The notes: generated by a model from the letters alone, not told the origin. A stretch of 64,000 bases of DNA from Lachancea dasiensis (GCA_900074725.1 LT598456.1:69488-133487); one strand, 5' to 3'. Positions 39,407-50,067 are shown, counted from the first letter of the stretch. Numbers and translations: made by a program.

Positions 39407-41896
39407 TTACTCCTGTCTGCGCGTGTTGCTAGAATACTTCTTCTCATTGAGACGTTCGCTCATATATTTTGTTTCTTTGGCCAACTTCACGGCCACTTCT
39501 TCTAATTTGGTGATTTCATAACCCTTTTCAAACACAATGACCTTGGATTCTTCATCCAAAGAGGCACGCATATCATACTCAGTAATGATAGATTGGACAA
39601 TCTCCACTACGGCCTCTGAGGTCAAGCCAAATAGATCACACAGCTTTTGAACGGACAGCTTGGAGTAAAATCTTTTGTACGTGAAAATGTATGTCCTCAA
39701 AGATTCAACCTGGACTCTCTCAGCCAAATTTCTTAGCATTTCTTCGGTATTAGGCAGTAGCGACCAGGTGGGCACCGACTTTAGATAGTCAACAGATTGT
39801 TCCCAATCCCCTCTTTGCATAGCCTTGGCAGCGTATAGTATACGATCCCTCAAAGTTTCAGGAGGACCCTGGAAGCTGGACTTCTCATGATGCTCTAACG
39901 CACGACGGATAGACTTTTGCGAATATGGGATTCTTTTAACCTTAATGCCCGAGAAGAAGGCGGCCATATGTGGAACTTCGATCAAGAGAGAGCAAGTCAT
40001 GAACACGACGTCAATCAAGTCTAGATTAATGTGTTGATGGAAAGGTAAACATAGTTGTTCATTTGGAGTTCCGCCGTTGTTTGTAGCATTGTTATTAGCC
40101 ACCCTTTGCAGGCTCTGCTGGCCCAAAATATCTCTCAGATGGGTACTAGTGGAAACTTCGTTCAAAATTTGATGACAGTCATCAATTAAGCATAGCTTGA
40201 AGGCCGCAAGACCTAGTTGGACAACAGCTCTGTTGAATAAAATTTGCAAAGGTGGATCAGCATAGTTAATCGAAGATTGAACATGCGAAGACAGCAGGAT
40301 GTCTTTGGCCTTTTTGAACTCGTTGTTCAACGCATAGAAATAGATTTGGTACAGAGCCGCTCTTCTACGTTGAGCGCCATCCTTTTGGGTGGACAACATT
40401 TGATGCAAGGTGTCAATTAGCTTGAAAACGTAAGCCTCATCCACTTCACCTTCCAAAGGCGTAGCCCTAGACTGGGCGTCCTGACGCACATTCTTCCAGG
40501 CCTTACGCTCGGTAATTACCACAAGTTTGCTGGATTTGTAATAGATGTGGTCGAGTCTTCTTGTGAGGACGCGAGCAAGTCTCTTCTCAAGGTTATACTC
40601 GACTGGGGTTACAGCTTCCAGGTACAACTGCGATCTCAAAATCAGATTGTAAACGCTCTGTTCGTCCTTCAAACGGTCTAAGAAGTCGCTTGAATGTGGA
40701 TCGGTATTTAGTAGAGATTTGTTGAACTCTTCATCCAACCTTTCAACAAATGAATAGACAGACCCGAGTATCTCTTTGATGCCACTTTCGTTAACCTGGG
40801 GTTCCTCTTCTATAAAGTCGTTGCGGGGAGCATATTCAGAGACGTGGTACTGATCAAGGTGAGCCTCCAAAGTATCAAACAAGTTGGCGATGTCGCGATG
40901 AGAGGCTTTCCATTGTTCCAGAGGTTGGTATGAGAGCGTAGCGGAGGAGTCAAACCGGATGGGGATCAAATTCAAATATGCGAGAATAGTTTCATAAGGA
41001 CTCTTGGCAATCTCTAACAGCTCCTCCAGAGTCTTGATCTGTGCTTGAATATCGGTACCCTTCTTACCTCTGGAGTCGATGACAATGCGCAAAGCTGTGA
41101 AAAAATCAGATTCAGAGGTAGTTGTGGCTACAGAGGACAGGTCAACGGCCTTCTTGCCCGCTAGAGCAAACGAAGACACCGCGAAGTTGTCCTGACCGGA
41201 TTCGCCGTCAGCTGTGGCGTCCGTACTGAATGCGTCAGGATTTTCGCGGTACTGAGCTAGAATTTCCTCGTAATCACGGGCAAGTTTACGCACACGCTGC
41301 TTGGTGGTATTGAAAGCTCTGCCAACAGCTTTGTTGGAGATTTCTTGTTGAGATGTTGCTGCCACAGCATCCTCGACCTGAACCAACACCTTGATGTAGA
41401 TATTGGGGATACCGTAGTTTTGTTGCTGAGCCCTAGTGACTAATCTGGTCATTGTATCAAGTTCACTCAATATAGTAACGAAGTCCTGCGTCATTTCCGC
41501 CACGTCGATCTTGTCGTGAACGCTACGCATCTCATCCAACAGCTTGTCCTTGGCTGACTTGACCACTTTTTTGCCCTCGTCGTCGGATTCTGAGTCGGAG
41601 TAGTCTGCATTCTTCAAGAACCTCGAAGCACCCTTGGCACCGGCTTTTCTGAAAGCTGGCTTTTTGAACCAGTCGGGTCCATATGGTCTGCCATCTGAAT
41701 CATCGGAATCCACATCAGACTCGGATTCCGATTCGTCGAAGAAAGAGTCGTCCGACCCCTCATCCTCGGATCCCTGAAGCGCCTCGTCTTCAGAGGAAGA
41801 ACTCAACAGCTCTTCTTCGGAAGCAGAAAGTAAGTCTTCTTCAGAAGACGAGCTCCCGCTCTCGTAATCGTACGAGTTAGCAAAGAATCTGGACAT
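39407..41896 (-). CDS. NIP1: eIF3 subunit c (Nip1)
   Basis: 829 residues; yeast Nip1 (YMR309C) has about 812. Core subunit of translation initiation factor 3, which binds eIF1 and eIF5 and helps AUG selection. The acidic Ser-rich N-terminus (MSRFFANSYDYESGSSSSEE) leads to RPYGPDWFKKPAFRK and KVVKSAKDKLLDEM, both strongly conserved. The C-terminal third holds the PCI domain (NLAERVQVESLRTYIFTYKR ... VQKLCDLFGL). Complete, with no anomalies. An RRPE-like element lies upstream. Confidence 0.98.
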   Translation of the reverse strand: MSRFFANSYDYESGSSSSEEDLLSASEEELLSSSSEDEALQGSEDEGSDDSFFDESESESDVDSDDSDGRPYGPDWFKKPAFRKAGAKGASRFLKNADYSDSESDDEGKKVVKSAKDKLLDEMRSVHDKIDVAEMTQDFVTILSELDTMTRLVTRAQQQNYGIPNIYIKVLVQVEDAVAATSQQEISNKAVGRAFNTTKQRVRKLARDYEEILAQYRENPDAFSTDATADGESGQDNFAVSSFALAGKKAVDLSSVATTTSESDFFTALRIVIDSRGKKGTDIQAQIKTLEELLEIAKSPYETILAYLNLIPIRFDSSATLSYQPLEQWKASHRDIANLFDTLEAHLDQYHVSEYAPRNDFIEEEPQVNESGIKEILGSVYSFVERLDEEFNKSLLNTDPHSSDFLDRLKDEQSVYNLILRSQLYLEAVTPVEYNLEKRLARVLTRRLDHIYYKSSKLVVITERKAWKNVRQDAQSRATPLEGEVDEAYVFKLIDTLHQMLSTQKDGAQRRRAALYQIYFYALNNEFKKAKDILLSSHVQSSINYADPPLQILFNRAVVQLGLAAFKLCLIDDCHQILNEVSTSTHLRDILGQQSLQRVANNNATNNGGTPNEQLCLPFHQHINLDLIDVVFMTCSLLIEVPHMAAFFSGIKVKRIPYSQKSIRRALEHHEKSSFQGPPETLRDRILYAAKAMQRGDWEQSVDYLKSVPTWSLLPNTEEMLRNLAERVQVESLRTYIFTYKRFYSKLSVQKLCDLFGLTSEAVVEIVQSIITEYDMRASLDEESKVIVFEKGYEITKLEEVAVKLAKETKYMSERLNEKKYSSNTRRQE

Positions 41897-43296
41897 GATT
41901 GATGCGAGTAATTTGGTCTAGCTATAAAGAGGTCGAACCAAATGTCTTTCTCGTTCTCACTGGTGAGTGTCCTTTTCAATTGGAGAAGTCTGTATTCAAG
42001 ACAGTCTGAGAGCTCAGATCCAAGTATGTTTGACGATGGGGTTCCGAGGATTTTTTCAACTACCATTAGAAAAATTTTTCACTATGGAGGATTGAAACAA
42101 TTTCGTCCATGATTATCAGCATCGTTAGAGTACTCATGAGTACCTGGCCAGGCTGAAGTATCCGGTAAACCAACATGAGACTCCAAGGCCTGGGATCCAG
42201 AGGACCTTGGTTGTGGATCTGTGACAATTGGGTGCAGCATTTGAGTACGACGAGGTTGGACGAGCTGGCCCCTCTTTTTCGCGCCGAATCAAAGAGATTT
42301 TAAAATGTATTTTGGATGGTTACAGTAGTTTCGATGAGAACGTCTCCCTGACAAAGATGTGGCGTACTCCTTATGATTCAGCTGTTTGGGAGTGCTTCTT
42401 AGCAATCCGAGCACTTGGAGTGCGACTTATATGCTGAAACCCACAAATAGGCTTTATAATCGTGCGCTCAGGAAGTCTGGCACCGGTCGGGCGCCGGTGA
42501 TTGGAGCATTCTGCATCAGCGAATGGCGGTGGATGGTCCACGAATTAACACAGACCAAGGTGGAGGTCGCCAGCCACATATTGTATCAGCGGCTAACTGA
42601 GTAGGCCCAGACTGCCACGTCTGATGCACGCACCGTGAGCATGCAAACGGACTTGTGAATGGTTGTTCACACCACTATCGTCAAGGAATGTGTAAGGGTC
42701 CTTTGTATGTTATTGTTGTTTGTTCTTGTTACCACTCGCCATTTATTAGCTCTTGGATGGACCTAAAGGAGTAGACTATACTCAAAAAGCGCGGTACTCA
42801 TGTCTTTTGGCTTTCAGTATAGGTGGTGGCTATTTGGACCTCATTCCCGCGGCTCCTTATCGTTCTCGCTGCCTACACTGTATAGAATAGTGGGTTGTGA
42901 AGATACACGACCATTGATTCGCTTTTCGAAATAAGACGGATAGGCCATGCTGCCCCTACTTAAAAAAAAAAAAGGCCCTCACCTCCAGCGTAAACACGTT
43001 CCCACTGTGACCATTTTCTTTCATTCCGTTTCAGCTACGGCTCTTCTTTTCACTCCCTCATAATCGCCACAATCTTCTCCTGGCCCTACGATTCGGGAGT
43101 GAGGGCTAGATGAAGCTTCTTGGTGTCGTTCGTTCGACTTTTGTATTTCGTCTTCGATCTAAATAAGATATGTAACGGGAATTATTTTTGCGTCGCACGT
43201 ATCCATGGCCTGTTGGCCATCTTAGACCATCGTTTCATCATAAGGGGTATCAAAATTGTCGGCCTTTGTCCAGATGCGCAAAGCATGCGAGTTTAT
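41897..43296. other. Intergenic, NIP1 promoter and BGL2 3' region
   Basis: About 1.4 kb with no supportable gene. Contains the RRPE-like palindrome (42069-42081), an inverted repeat CACCGG-n7-CCGGTG (42481-42499) and an A12 tract at about 42962. The two small overlapping frames at 42228-42604 show no domain. Confidence 0.5.
42069..42081. promoter_or_regulatory. RRPE element upstream of NIP1
   Basis: GAAAAATTTTTCA; read on the minus strand it contains TGAAAAATTTT, the RRPE consensus. It lies about 175 bp upstream of the NIP1 start. Confidence 0.55.
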
Positions 43297-44220
43297 TTAA
43301 CTGAAGTTGCAGTCCAAAGAGTACTTCAAGTCACCACTCGAGGTCCACACACCCCAGTGCTTCTCAACATCCGAAGTACCACTGGTGTTTGGCTTCCAGT
43401 CCTCGTCGAAGGCTTCAAAGACTAGAACGTTAACACCCCAGCCTCTGATGGCGCAGATACCCTCTTGCCAGAATTGCTTGGCGTTGTCAACACCTGGGTA
43501 CGAGTCCTCGAAGTTGGTACCATCGGTTGGCCACCCGGTCTCACCGACCCAGAATGGAATGTCGGTGCCCTTGGTGGTTTGGATCGTTTGCATGGCTTGC
43601 ATGATGTCGTCGAAGAACGAGTAAGATGCATTCTGCATCGTTTGGCCTTGCCAGTACGAAAAGGCATTGGCCATGACCATGTCGGCAGATTTAATCACTT
43701 CGGCATTACCCCCGTCAACTAGAACGTTCCAAGAGTCGACGGTTCCCACCGATTTGCCAGAGTAGGAGTTACCTTCAGAATCTTTGACGTCGGCAATCAA
43801 GTCACGCACACTGTTGATCTTGTCCGAAAGCTCGGAGGCCGTTAGGTCCCCACGGTATAGAGCCTCTGACCCAACCAAGATAGCGCGGATAGTAGAGGAC
43901 TTGATCCAAGGCAGGTAAGTTTGCAAGGCCTGCTTCTCGGCCTCAAAGTGGGCGTCGTCGTTTGGCCATACACCCAAAAAGATGCCGAATCCTGCTTTTT
44001 CAGCGGCAGGGCCCAAGTTCTGCAAAGTGTTACAGTCGGAAGCAGCGTAAACCTTCACTGTTGAGGTGTAATCTTTCAAGATGTCGAAGTCATTTTCATA
44101 GTCCTGGGTTGACTTACAGGTGCCATCGTTGTTTTTCACACCAATATTGAAGCCCAGGTCACCCACAGCAGCCGCACAGGAGGCCACAGTGGCAATAGAA
44201 GCGATGGTAGAAAATTTCAT
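43297..44220 (-). CDS. BGL2: Cell wall beta-1,3-glucanosyltransferase Bgl2
   Basis: 307 residues; yeast Bgl2 (YGR282C) has about 313. A glycoside hydrolase family 17 enzyme of the cell wall that cuts and rejoins beta-1,3-glucan. The N-terminal signal peptide is MKFSTIASIATVASCAAAVG. Catalytic glutamates are expected in ILVGSEALYRGD (acid/base) and IPFWVGETGWPT (nucleophile). GVWTSSGDLKYSLDC closes the protein. No GPI signal, as in the family. Codon use suggests strong expression. Confidence 0.97.
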   Translation of the reverse strand: MKFSTIASIATVASCAAAVGDLGFNIGVKNNDGTCKSTQDYENDFDILKDYTSTVKVYAASDCNTLQNLGPAAEKAGFGIFLGVWPNDDAHFEAEKQALQTYLPWIKSSTIRAILVGSEALYRGDLTASELSDKINSVRDLIADVKDSEGNSYSGKSVGTVDSWNVLVDGGNAEVIKSADMVMANAFSYWQGQTMQNASYSFFDDIMQAMQTIQTTKGTDIPFWVGETGWPTDGTNFEDSYPGVDNAKQFWQEGICAIRGWGVNVLVFEAFDEDWKPNTSGTSDVEKHWGVWTSSGDLKYSLDCNFS

Positions 44221-44696
44221 CGTGAGCGAAAGTGTGTTTTGTGTCTGAATGTGTAACCGGAGAAGCTAGCGCTGTTCTTCTGAGCTTGACGTTGGATAGA
44301 TTAACTTCGAGCTTTTTCTGAAATTCAACCTTTCGATCACAGATGTGGCTACTCTTCTGACGATTTCTCAAGCACAGTTGTGGTTAACAGCAGATGAAGT
44401 TCTTTGTCTCAGAGATCTAAATATATTTAGAAGTCAGAAAATTTTTGAAAACAAAACAATACTCGAGAAAGATATTTCGTATAGCATTATTTAGGTACTC
44501 ATCCGGAGAGCACTGGCGAGGTCCGGAAACTTCGAGCGCTCTTGTAGAGTAGGAAGCAAGGGCTCGTTGGTGGTCTTCAGGACGGCGCTCTTAAGATGCT
44601 CCCCTTATGCCGCTGCTGTCAAAATGACCGCCCTTTTGTTCTTATTTTTCGAGCCAGTTTGGCGCAGTAATTACTGAAAGGTATATTGATGCGTGC
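44221..44696. other. Intergenic, BGL2 promoter
   Basis: 476 bases upstream of BGL2, AT-rich near 44420-44470. No gene, and no motif that I can name with confidence. Confidence 0.5.
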
Positions 44697-45866
44697 TCAC
44701 AGGCTGGAGAGCATGGCTAGTGCTATCATGCAGCTGTCTTGAATCCCTATATTTGCTTCGGGAACCGAGCCCGGTAGTTGCAACTGGCCGTCGAAGAATT
44801 GGTGTGCACCATCACAGTCCTCAAACATGTCGCTGCACTGTTGGAAGCTCTGAGACAGATGGTCCCATTTGCCGAAAACGATCATCAAATTGGCGGGTTT
44901 ATCGGCTTCTCCACTCTCTATTTCCTCTGGAGTGGGCTTGAGAATCTTCTGGATCGGCGGTATCTTCGTTGAGAGTTTGACATTTTTTCTCAGCTCAGCG
45001 TTGAAGTAGTAGTCACCGCTGTTTACCCATACACACTGCGAATAGCCGTCTGGAAAGGCACTTTGTGTGAAGATATCGCCGAAGTTTTGGGCCACGCGAA
45101 CCTGGTACCCGAACGAAGCCTGGGCACCCACATAGTCCCCGTACGCCTCAGTTGGTGAAACCACTTTGCATTCTACAATGTCAACTGTCACGCGCACGTT
45201 TGCGGGTACAAGTTGGCCTCGCAGCTCTATTAGTTCGCTTTGGCCCACGTTGACATATTTAGTTTGGTCGTATGCCTTTTTCTTCGTGCCAGCTTTTGTT
45301 CCGGGTTGTCCGGGCTTGTTCATCGTAACAGCCAAGCCTTCGCGGTAGCGTCCCTTGTCATCATTGGTGTATCGCATGAACGGAAGGGCGGAGATCCGCG
45401 GCAGTTTCGAGGCGACTTGCAAACATTGGCTGTATTGTTTCTTGAAGACAGACTTCGCCAAGTACGGAGGTGTGACGAAAAATTGCAACAGAGACGCGAT
45501 CAGTAAAGAGGGGGACAGATTAAAGCTAGCACGTTTCGTAGCGTTCTTTTCGTCATTGCCGGGTGTTCCGGCTTTATCCTGACTGCGTTTCAGATCTAAG
45601 ATGACTATTTCACCAGCATTGAAAAAGATAGCCGCCTTTGCCACTTGGTACACAACGTTCGTCACTTGTTCTAGGTTTTTGCAGTTATCTAGGATGCTGA
45701 CTGGAACACATAGGGAGTAGTTGATATTCTTGGACAGTATTTTGATGGTTTTCTTGGGTCTTTTGACTTGTTTAGGCCCAGGTTTCTGCTGCTTCTCTAA
45801 TTTGGGTTTCTTTACGTTCTTGTTCTTGGAATTCGTAGCACCAACTCTATCACGTTTGGGAGCCAT
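44697..45866 (-). CDS. Predicted SPOUT RNA methyltransferase (YGR283C/YMR310C family)
   Basis: 389 residues from the ATG (MAPKRDRVG); a GTG two codons upstream is ignored. The S. cerevisiae pair YGR283C and YMR310C has about 341 and 317 residues, so this copy has a longer basic N-terminus (KKPKLEKQQKPGPKQVKRPKK), probably a nucleolar signal. Conserved parts include ISALPFMRYTNDDKGRYREGL, YGDYVGAQASFGYQVR and the C-terminal LMIVFGKWDHL ... SVPEANIGIQDSCMIALAMLS, the knotted SAM-binding region. One gene stands for both duplicates. A role in rRNA modification is inferred from the fold and the PAC box. Confidence 0.92.
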   Translation of the reverse strand: MAPKRDRVGATNSKNKNVKKPKLEKQQKPGPKQVKRPKKTIKILSKNINYSLCVPVSILDNCKNLEQVTNVVYQVAKAAIFFNAGEIVILDLKRSQDKAGTPGNDEKNATKRASFNLSPSLLIASLLQFFVTPPYLAKSVFKKQYSQCLQVASKLPRISALPFMRYTNDDKGRYREGLAVTMNKPGQPGTKAGTKKKAYDQTKYVNVGQSELIELRGQLVPANVRVTVDIVECKVVSPTEAYGDYVGAQASFGYQVRVAQNFGDIFTQSAFPDGYSQCVWVNSGDYYFNAELRKNVKLSTKIPPIQKILKPTPEEIESGEADKPANLMIVFGKWDHLSQSFQQCSDMFEDCDGAHQFFDGQLQLPGSVPEANIGIQDSCMIALAMLSSL

Positions 45867-45919
45867 GGTCACTCCGGTGTTGAACTGATGTATTCGATAT
45901 GATCAGCACTGCTTGGAAG

Positions 45920-45927
45920 CTCATCGC
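45920..45927. promoter_or_regulatory. PAC box of the SPOUT methyltransferase gene
   Basis: CTCATCGC, the reverse complement of GCGATGAG, 54 bp upstream of the start. It places the gene in the ribosome biogenesis regulon. Confidence 0.7.
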
Positions 45928-46160
45928 TCCATCTAACTTTTCAGAAAATTCTTTCCGAACACTAAACACGATATGAATACACCTACAATCCAGTTTCCGG
46001 AGCTCAGGACATTGACTAAGTTACATAGATTGTATGGAATGGAGCAACCTTGTGCAGACCCTCAAACACTTCTCTCATGAGCGTCAGACGAGCGGCGTAA
46101 AGCGTTAATGTTGGTCTTTAAACGGCCAAAGTAGGTATAAATTGCGGAACGGTAAATTTC

Positions 46161-46817
46161 TTAATTATCTTCGTCTTCTTCGTCATGTAAAGAAGCATCT
46201 TTTTGAGCATCAAGCGCTTGTTTAACGTTGTAATGCTGCTTCCGGAGTGCTTCAAATCTCTTGTGGCGATCCTCCTGGGATTCAGGTTCTGTGTCTAGCT
46301 CCTCGTCGGGTGAGTCCGAGTGCCACTGCTGCTCTTGCTGTTCACCTTGACTCTGGCCTTGCTCCAGCCCAGCCTGATTCTGATCCTTGTTCAGTTTGAC
46401 GACGGGGTCTCCAAGAGATAAGCTTCCCAGCTCTTCATCGTCGTCCTCTCGGTAGTACTCGCCCGTGGGGTCAACGGCCCCTTGGTACGGCGTCTTTGGC
46501 TCGTCGATGCTAATGTCCTGATATTGCAGCTTTGCCAAGTCATTGTCATCAAGGTTTTGCTGGTTCCACTTCAATCTTTCCTGTTCCTCGGCCTTGGAAA
46601 GCGTGTCCTGCTCATGCTTCAAACTCAACGTATCCTTCGGAATCGAATGTTTTCTCGGCGAAAGCACCGGATGGCCATCTTCGCTATGGCTATTGGAACT
46701 GAGTTGTGCGTTGAGTTGAGTGTTTTTGAAAACTTGCTTTCTAAATTCCGAAATAGACTCGGACTCTTCTGAGCGACCATTATGGTCCGGTAGTGGATTC
46801 TTCAAAATTCCTCCCAT
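46161..46817 (-). CDS. GLC8: Glc8, regulator of protein phosphatase 1
   Basis: 218 residues; yeast Glc8 (YMR311C) has about 229. An inhibitor-2-like activator of the phosphatase Glc7. The start MGGILKNPLP is identical to the family. LPKDTLSLKHEQD is conserved as IPKDTLSLKHEQD (59-71). DEPKTPYQGAVDPTGEYY (105-122) contains T109, the equivalent of the Thr phosphorylated by Pho85 in yeast. HKRFEALRKQHYNVKQAL near the end matches the inhibitor-2 C-terminal motif. Mostly disordered and acidic. Confidence 0.97.
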   Translation of the reverse strand: MGGILKNPLPDHNGRSEESESISEFRKQVFKNTQLNAQLSSNSHSEDGHPVLSPRKHSIPKDTLSLKHEQDTLSKAEEQERLKWNQQNLDDNDLAKLQYQDISIDEPKTPYQGAVDPTGEYYREDDDEELGSLSLGDPVVKLNKDQNQAGLEQGQSQGEQQEQQWHSDSPDEELDTEPESQEDRHKRFEALRKQHYNVKQALDAQKDASLHDEEDEDN

Positions 46818-47338
46818 GGTATAATATCTATCTTGAGAATCTCAGGTCTTGGCTTTGAAATGGTTCCCAAATGAAGACTTTTGTTGCAAAAGTAAGTCGC
46901 CTTTGGAAACTTACCAAGATTCCCTTTATTTCAACCGGCAGAATTGTAAAAGGGAAAGGTCGTTACCTACGTCACCGTCGTCGCTATCGAAAAAGTGTCA
47001 TGGTGAGGACCTTGCGATGTCCTGAAGCAGGATATATATCCGTTTTGTTGTGTTAATGTAGCTTAGAGGCATATTTGCACCGATAATTCGAACTCATTTG
47101 AGATTTCCGGGCTGGTATTGTGGAAATTTTAACATTTTAACGAGTTCGTTAACTTTCGGAAGCCTGACATTCTCGAGAAAAGCCAAAACGGTCGACAAAA
47201 TTATGCGATTTTAAGTACATTGTTCTTCAGTAGTGAATACTTAGAGGATCTATAGATACGTGCGTTTGGGGACTTCTCATTTGAGAAAAATACCATTGTC
47301 TCTAAAAATCTTTTTCCGCACCATTTAACGCGTGTGCT
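46818..47338. other. Intergenic, GLC8 promoter and ERV29 3' region
   Basis: About 520 bases. No gene, RNA or repeat was recognised. Confidence 0.5.
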
Positions 47339-48253
47339 TCAATAGATCTTCTTCTTTTCATCAATGGACAATTCGCCAGCGCCAGTAGCAACAACCAACA
47401 AAAGTCCTCCGATGATGCTTAAATTTTGGAAGTACTCGTATTTCAACAAATCCCTCTTGCTACTATTGTAAAACCAGTAGTTGTTGACTGTGATGTTGTA
47501 GAAAGAGAGAATCAAGCCCAGCAAGATGGAGGCAAGCTTAGTCTTGAACCCCACGGAAATGCAAATGGTGCCTAAAATAGTGAGAACGACGGTTAGCCAA
47601 TTTTTGCTGATCGTGAAAGTCATAAATAAGACAACCAAAAGGAGTCTTCCTGCCAGCAACACAAACCCTTTCGTCTTACCGTCTTTGTTATGCAGTTCTG
47701 GGAGCATGCCGAACGTGGTTTTACTTTGCACAATGGAGTCGCTTAGGGCGATCAACAGACCGCCGATAACACTGATGTTTCTCAAGACAAAAGAAGCCCC
47801 GTAGAGTCCATACACAAATCCCTGAAGAACAATGCAAGCACATAGAGTACCGGTGGCAATTACAAGTCTTTTCCGCAAAACCAGCATTGTGGCGCCCACA
47901 AACATGGCAATCACCACGGAAACCAAGAACAGCACGACAAAGAAATATGGCAGGCGCCTGTAATTCCACAAGTAGAAAACTTGATCACTCCATTGTGAAA
48001 GAATCCGACATGAATCTTCATAGAAAGTCGCCACGATGAAGAAGCGAGAAATTGCCGGAACGTAAGGTTTCAACTTTTGTACAAATGGGTGATCGGTCAA
48101 ATCATCCACCTTGCTAGATAATTTATCCAGTTCCTCCAGTACAAACGTTTTCAAGGACACACCGCTTGCTCCATTCGATCTGGAGCCTTGGTGCTTATAT
48201 CCTTGGTGAGAGGTGGGTATACCACTAAAATTAGAGTTTCCTCTGAAAGACAT
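47339..48253 (-). CDS. ERV29: COPII cargo receptor Erv29
   Basis: 304 residues; yeast Erv29 (YGR284C) has about 310. A membrane protein (SURF4 family) that loads soluble cargo such as pro-alpha-factor into ER vesicles. The N-terminus is hydrophilic (about 80 residues), followed by several membrane helices, including YFFVVLFLVSVVIAMFVGAT and LASILLGLILSFYNITVNNY. The C-terminus ends KKIY, a KKxx retrieval signal to the ER, as expected for a receptor that cycles. Complete. Confidence 0.97.
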   Translation of the reverse strand: MSFRGNSNFSGIPTSHQGYKHQGSRSNGASGVSLKTFVLEELDKLSSKVDDLTDHPFVQKLKPYVPAISRFFIVATFYEDSCRILSQWSDQVFYLWNYRRLPYFFVVLFLVSVVIAMFVGATMLVLRKRLVIATGTLCACIVLQGFVYGLYGASFVLRNISVIGGLLIALSDSIVQSKTTFGMLPELHNKDGKTKGFVLLAGRLLLVVLFMTFTISKNWLTVVLTILGTICISVGFKTKLASILLGLILSFYNITVNNYWFYNSSKRDLLKYEYFQNLSIIGGLLLVVATGAGELSIDEKKKIY

Positions 48254-48593
48254 TGATTGTTAGATCTAATATACGGCTTCCCGAGCTATATGAAAGCGTC
48301 AACTGGGCCTGATATCTGTATCAATGAAACAGGATCACTGGGCTTTTTTTAGGATTGAATGTGACCGAAATACGATGATGGTGATGGGTGGTCGATATTT
48401 CAGCAAATATAAAAGTGATCTAAAATAGGCTAACCTACACGAGTACGAGTACATCATCGGTTAGAGTACCTGGGCATAACCACGATCGGTAGAAATGTAG
48501 AGATTGACTGGCCTTTCAACTTCTTTATACCAGTAGCACTTGCCAGTGCTCACTTCTAAGATATCTATAAACTTGCTAAATCAGCCAAGCTAC
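48254..48593. other. Intergenic, ERV29 promoter and ZUO1 3' region
   Basis: 340 bases, AT-rich. Nothing recognised beyond simple promoter sequence. Confidence 0.5.
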
Positions 48594-49880
48594 TTAGGCG
48601 AAGTAAGACAACAAAGAAGCTGGCAACTTCTTGGACTCGACCAACTTTTGGGCGATCTCTTGAAGAGCAGCCTTGGCATCAGCCTTGATGCTTTCGGCTA
48701 GAGCAACTAACTGCTCGTCGTCGACAGTATCGACGATCAACCCGACCTGTTCGTCGATGGTGGCGGATTTGTCGGCGTCACCAAAGTAGCCAGCAGCTTC
48801 AGGTGCACTACGAACCGCTCTCTTGTTCTTCTTCTTGGCAGCTTTAGCAGCTTCCTTAGCCTTCTTCTTGTCCACCTTGGCATTGGCAGCAGCGGCAGCG
48901 TCAGTTTCAGCCTTAGCCTTGGCTTCCGCGTCAGCCTTGGCCTTAGCCTCAGCTTCAGCACGGGCACCCGCTTCTCTTTCCCACTTCTTTCTCTCCTTTT
49001 CCTTCTTTTCGTTGTCCTTGAAAGACTTGATACGAGGATCTTCACTGCTGGCTCTTTCAATCAACTTCGCGAGACGGGAGTTGTCTGCAGTCTTCTTCTT
49101 GTCTCTGGCCGCTTTGTTCTTTCTTTCGATGTAACGCTTGTGATCTCTGTTGGAAGAGTCATCTGGAACTTCTTCGTCAGCAAATTCAAAAGTTCTCCAG
49201 GAGTCGAATCTGTGCCAAAAGTTGTAGAACTTCTCAACGTCCTCCTTAGAGGCGTCTGGGCCGCCTAGACCTGGCACTGGTTTCTTCTTGGAAAAGCGAG
49301 CTTCAGAGTCGAAAACTGGGCCCCAGGCTTCGAAAAAATCATACGCGGAGCCCTTCTTTGGAGGAGGAACTTCAGCGTTGTAATCGCACGAGTCATATTG
49401 GGCCCTTTTGGTCGAATCAGTAAGGACTTCGTACGCCTTTTGGATGATTTTGAAAAAGCCGTCTTGTTCCAAACCACCGGAAGCCGATTTCTTATCAGGG
49501 TGATGCTTCAACACTTGCTTTCTGTGTGCCTTTACGATTTGAGTATCAGTAGCTCTGTAACGAAGCTTAGAAAGGCCCATAGCAGCATACAAGTCTGCTG
49601 TTTTCCAGTCTCTTGGGTCGTGTTCCAACAAGGACTCATCAGCCAACTCGTCATCTAGGAGGGCCTCATCGGGGTCCACGGATTCATCAACACGCTTGAC
49701 GTTTTGGCTGGCTTGGATCTTCTCGAATTCGGACCAGGTGTGGTTTCTCAAGGTTCTTTGGGCATGGTGCATGAAGTAGCGGCCAACAGCTTCCACAGGA
49801 CGGCGCACAGGCGCGGTCTTTTGAGCACTTTTGTTGACAGAAACACTGATATCGCCAGTAAGAGGGGGCAAGCTGATCAT
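48594..49880 (-). CDS. ZUO1: Zuotin, ribosome-associated J protein
   Basis: 428 residues; yeast Zuo1 (YGR285C) has about 433. With Ssz1 it forms the ribosome-associated complex that activates Ssb chaperones on nascent chains. The N-terminus (MISLPPLTGDISVSV) binds Ssz1. The J domain (about 95-165) has the HPDK motif in VLKHHPDKKS. The zuotin homology domain follows (PGLGGPDASKEDVEKFYNFW, WRTFEFADEE). A long Ala/Lys/Glu-rich charged helix (about 290-350) contacts rRNA, and a four-helix bundle ends the protein (SKKLPASLLSYFA). It has a PAC-like and an RRPE site upstream. Confidence 0.98.
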   Translation of the reverse strand: MISLPPLTGDISVSVNKSAQKTAPVRRPVEAVGRYFMHHAQRTLRNHTWSEFEKIQASQNVKRVDESVDPDEALLDDELADESLLEHDPRDWKTADLYAAMGLSKLRYRATDTQIVKAHRKQVLKHHPDKKSASGGLEQDGFFKIIQKAYEVLTDSTKRAQYDSCDYNAEVPPPKKGSAYDFFEAWGPVFDSEARFSKKKPVPGLGGPDASKEDVEKFYNFWHRFDSWRTFEFADEEVPDDSSNRDHKRYIERKNKAARDKKKTADNSRLAKLIERASSEDPRIKSFKDNEKKEKERKKWEREAGARAEAEAKAKADAEAKAKAETDAAAAANAKVDKKKAKEAAKAAKKKNKRAVRSAPEAAGYFGDADKSATIDEQVGLIVDTVDDEQLVALAESIKADAKAALQEIAQKLVESKKLPASLLSYFA

Positions 49881-49932
49881 TGTGATGCGTCTGGTGTTAA
49901 TTTGTTTACACTTAGCTAGTGAAGTTGAAGTA

Positions 49933-49962
49933 GCGATGACTTGAACCTTTCAAAATTTTTCA
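49933..49962. promoter_or_regulatory. PAC-like and RRPE sites of ZUO1
   Basis: GCGATGAC at 49933-49940 is one base from PAC. AAAATTTTTCA at 49952-49962 is the exact RRPE read on the minus strand, 72-82 bp upstream of the ZUO1 start. Confidence 0.65.
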
Positions 49963-50003
49963 CTAGATTGCCCAATAAATCTGTTTATAGTGTTCCAACG
50001 AGG

Positions 50004-50008
<5 letters not shown>

Positions 50009-50067
<59 letters not shown>

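Noticed and set aside
45930-45975. TTTCCGAA near 45955 as a CDEIII core
   Set aside because: It is in the promoter of the SPOUT gene with no CDEI and AT-rich spacer beside it. A short match is expected by chance.
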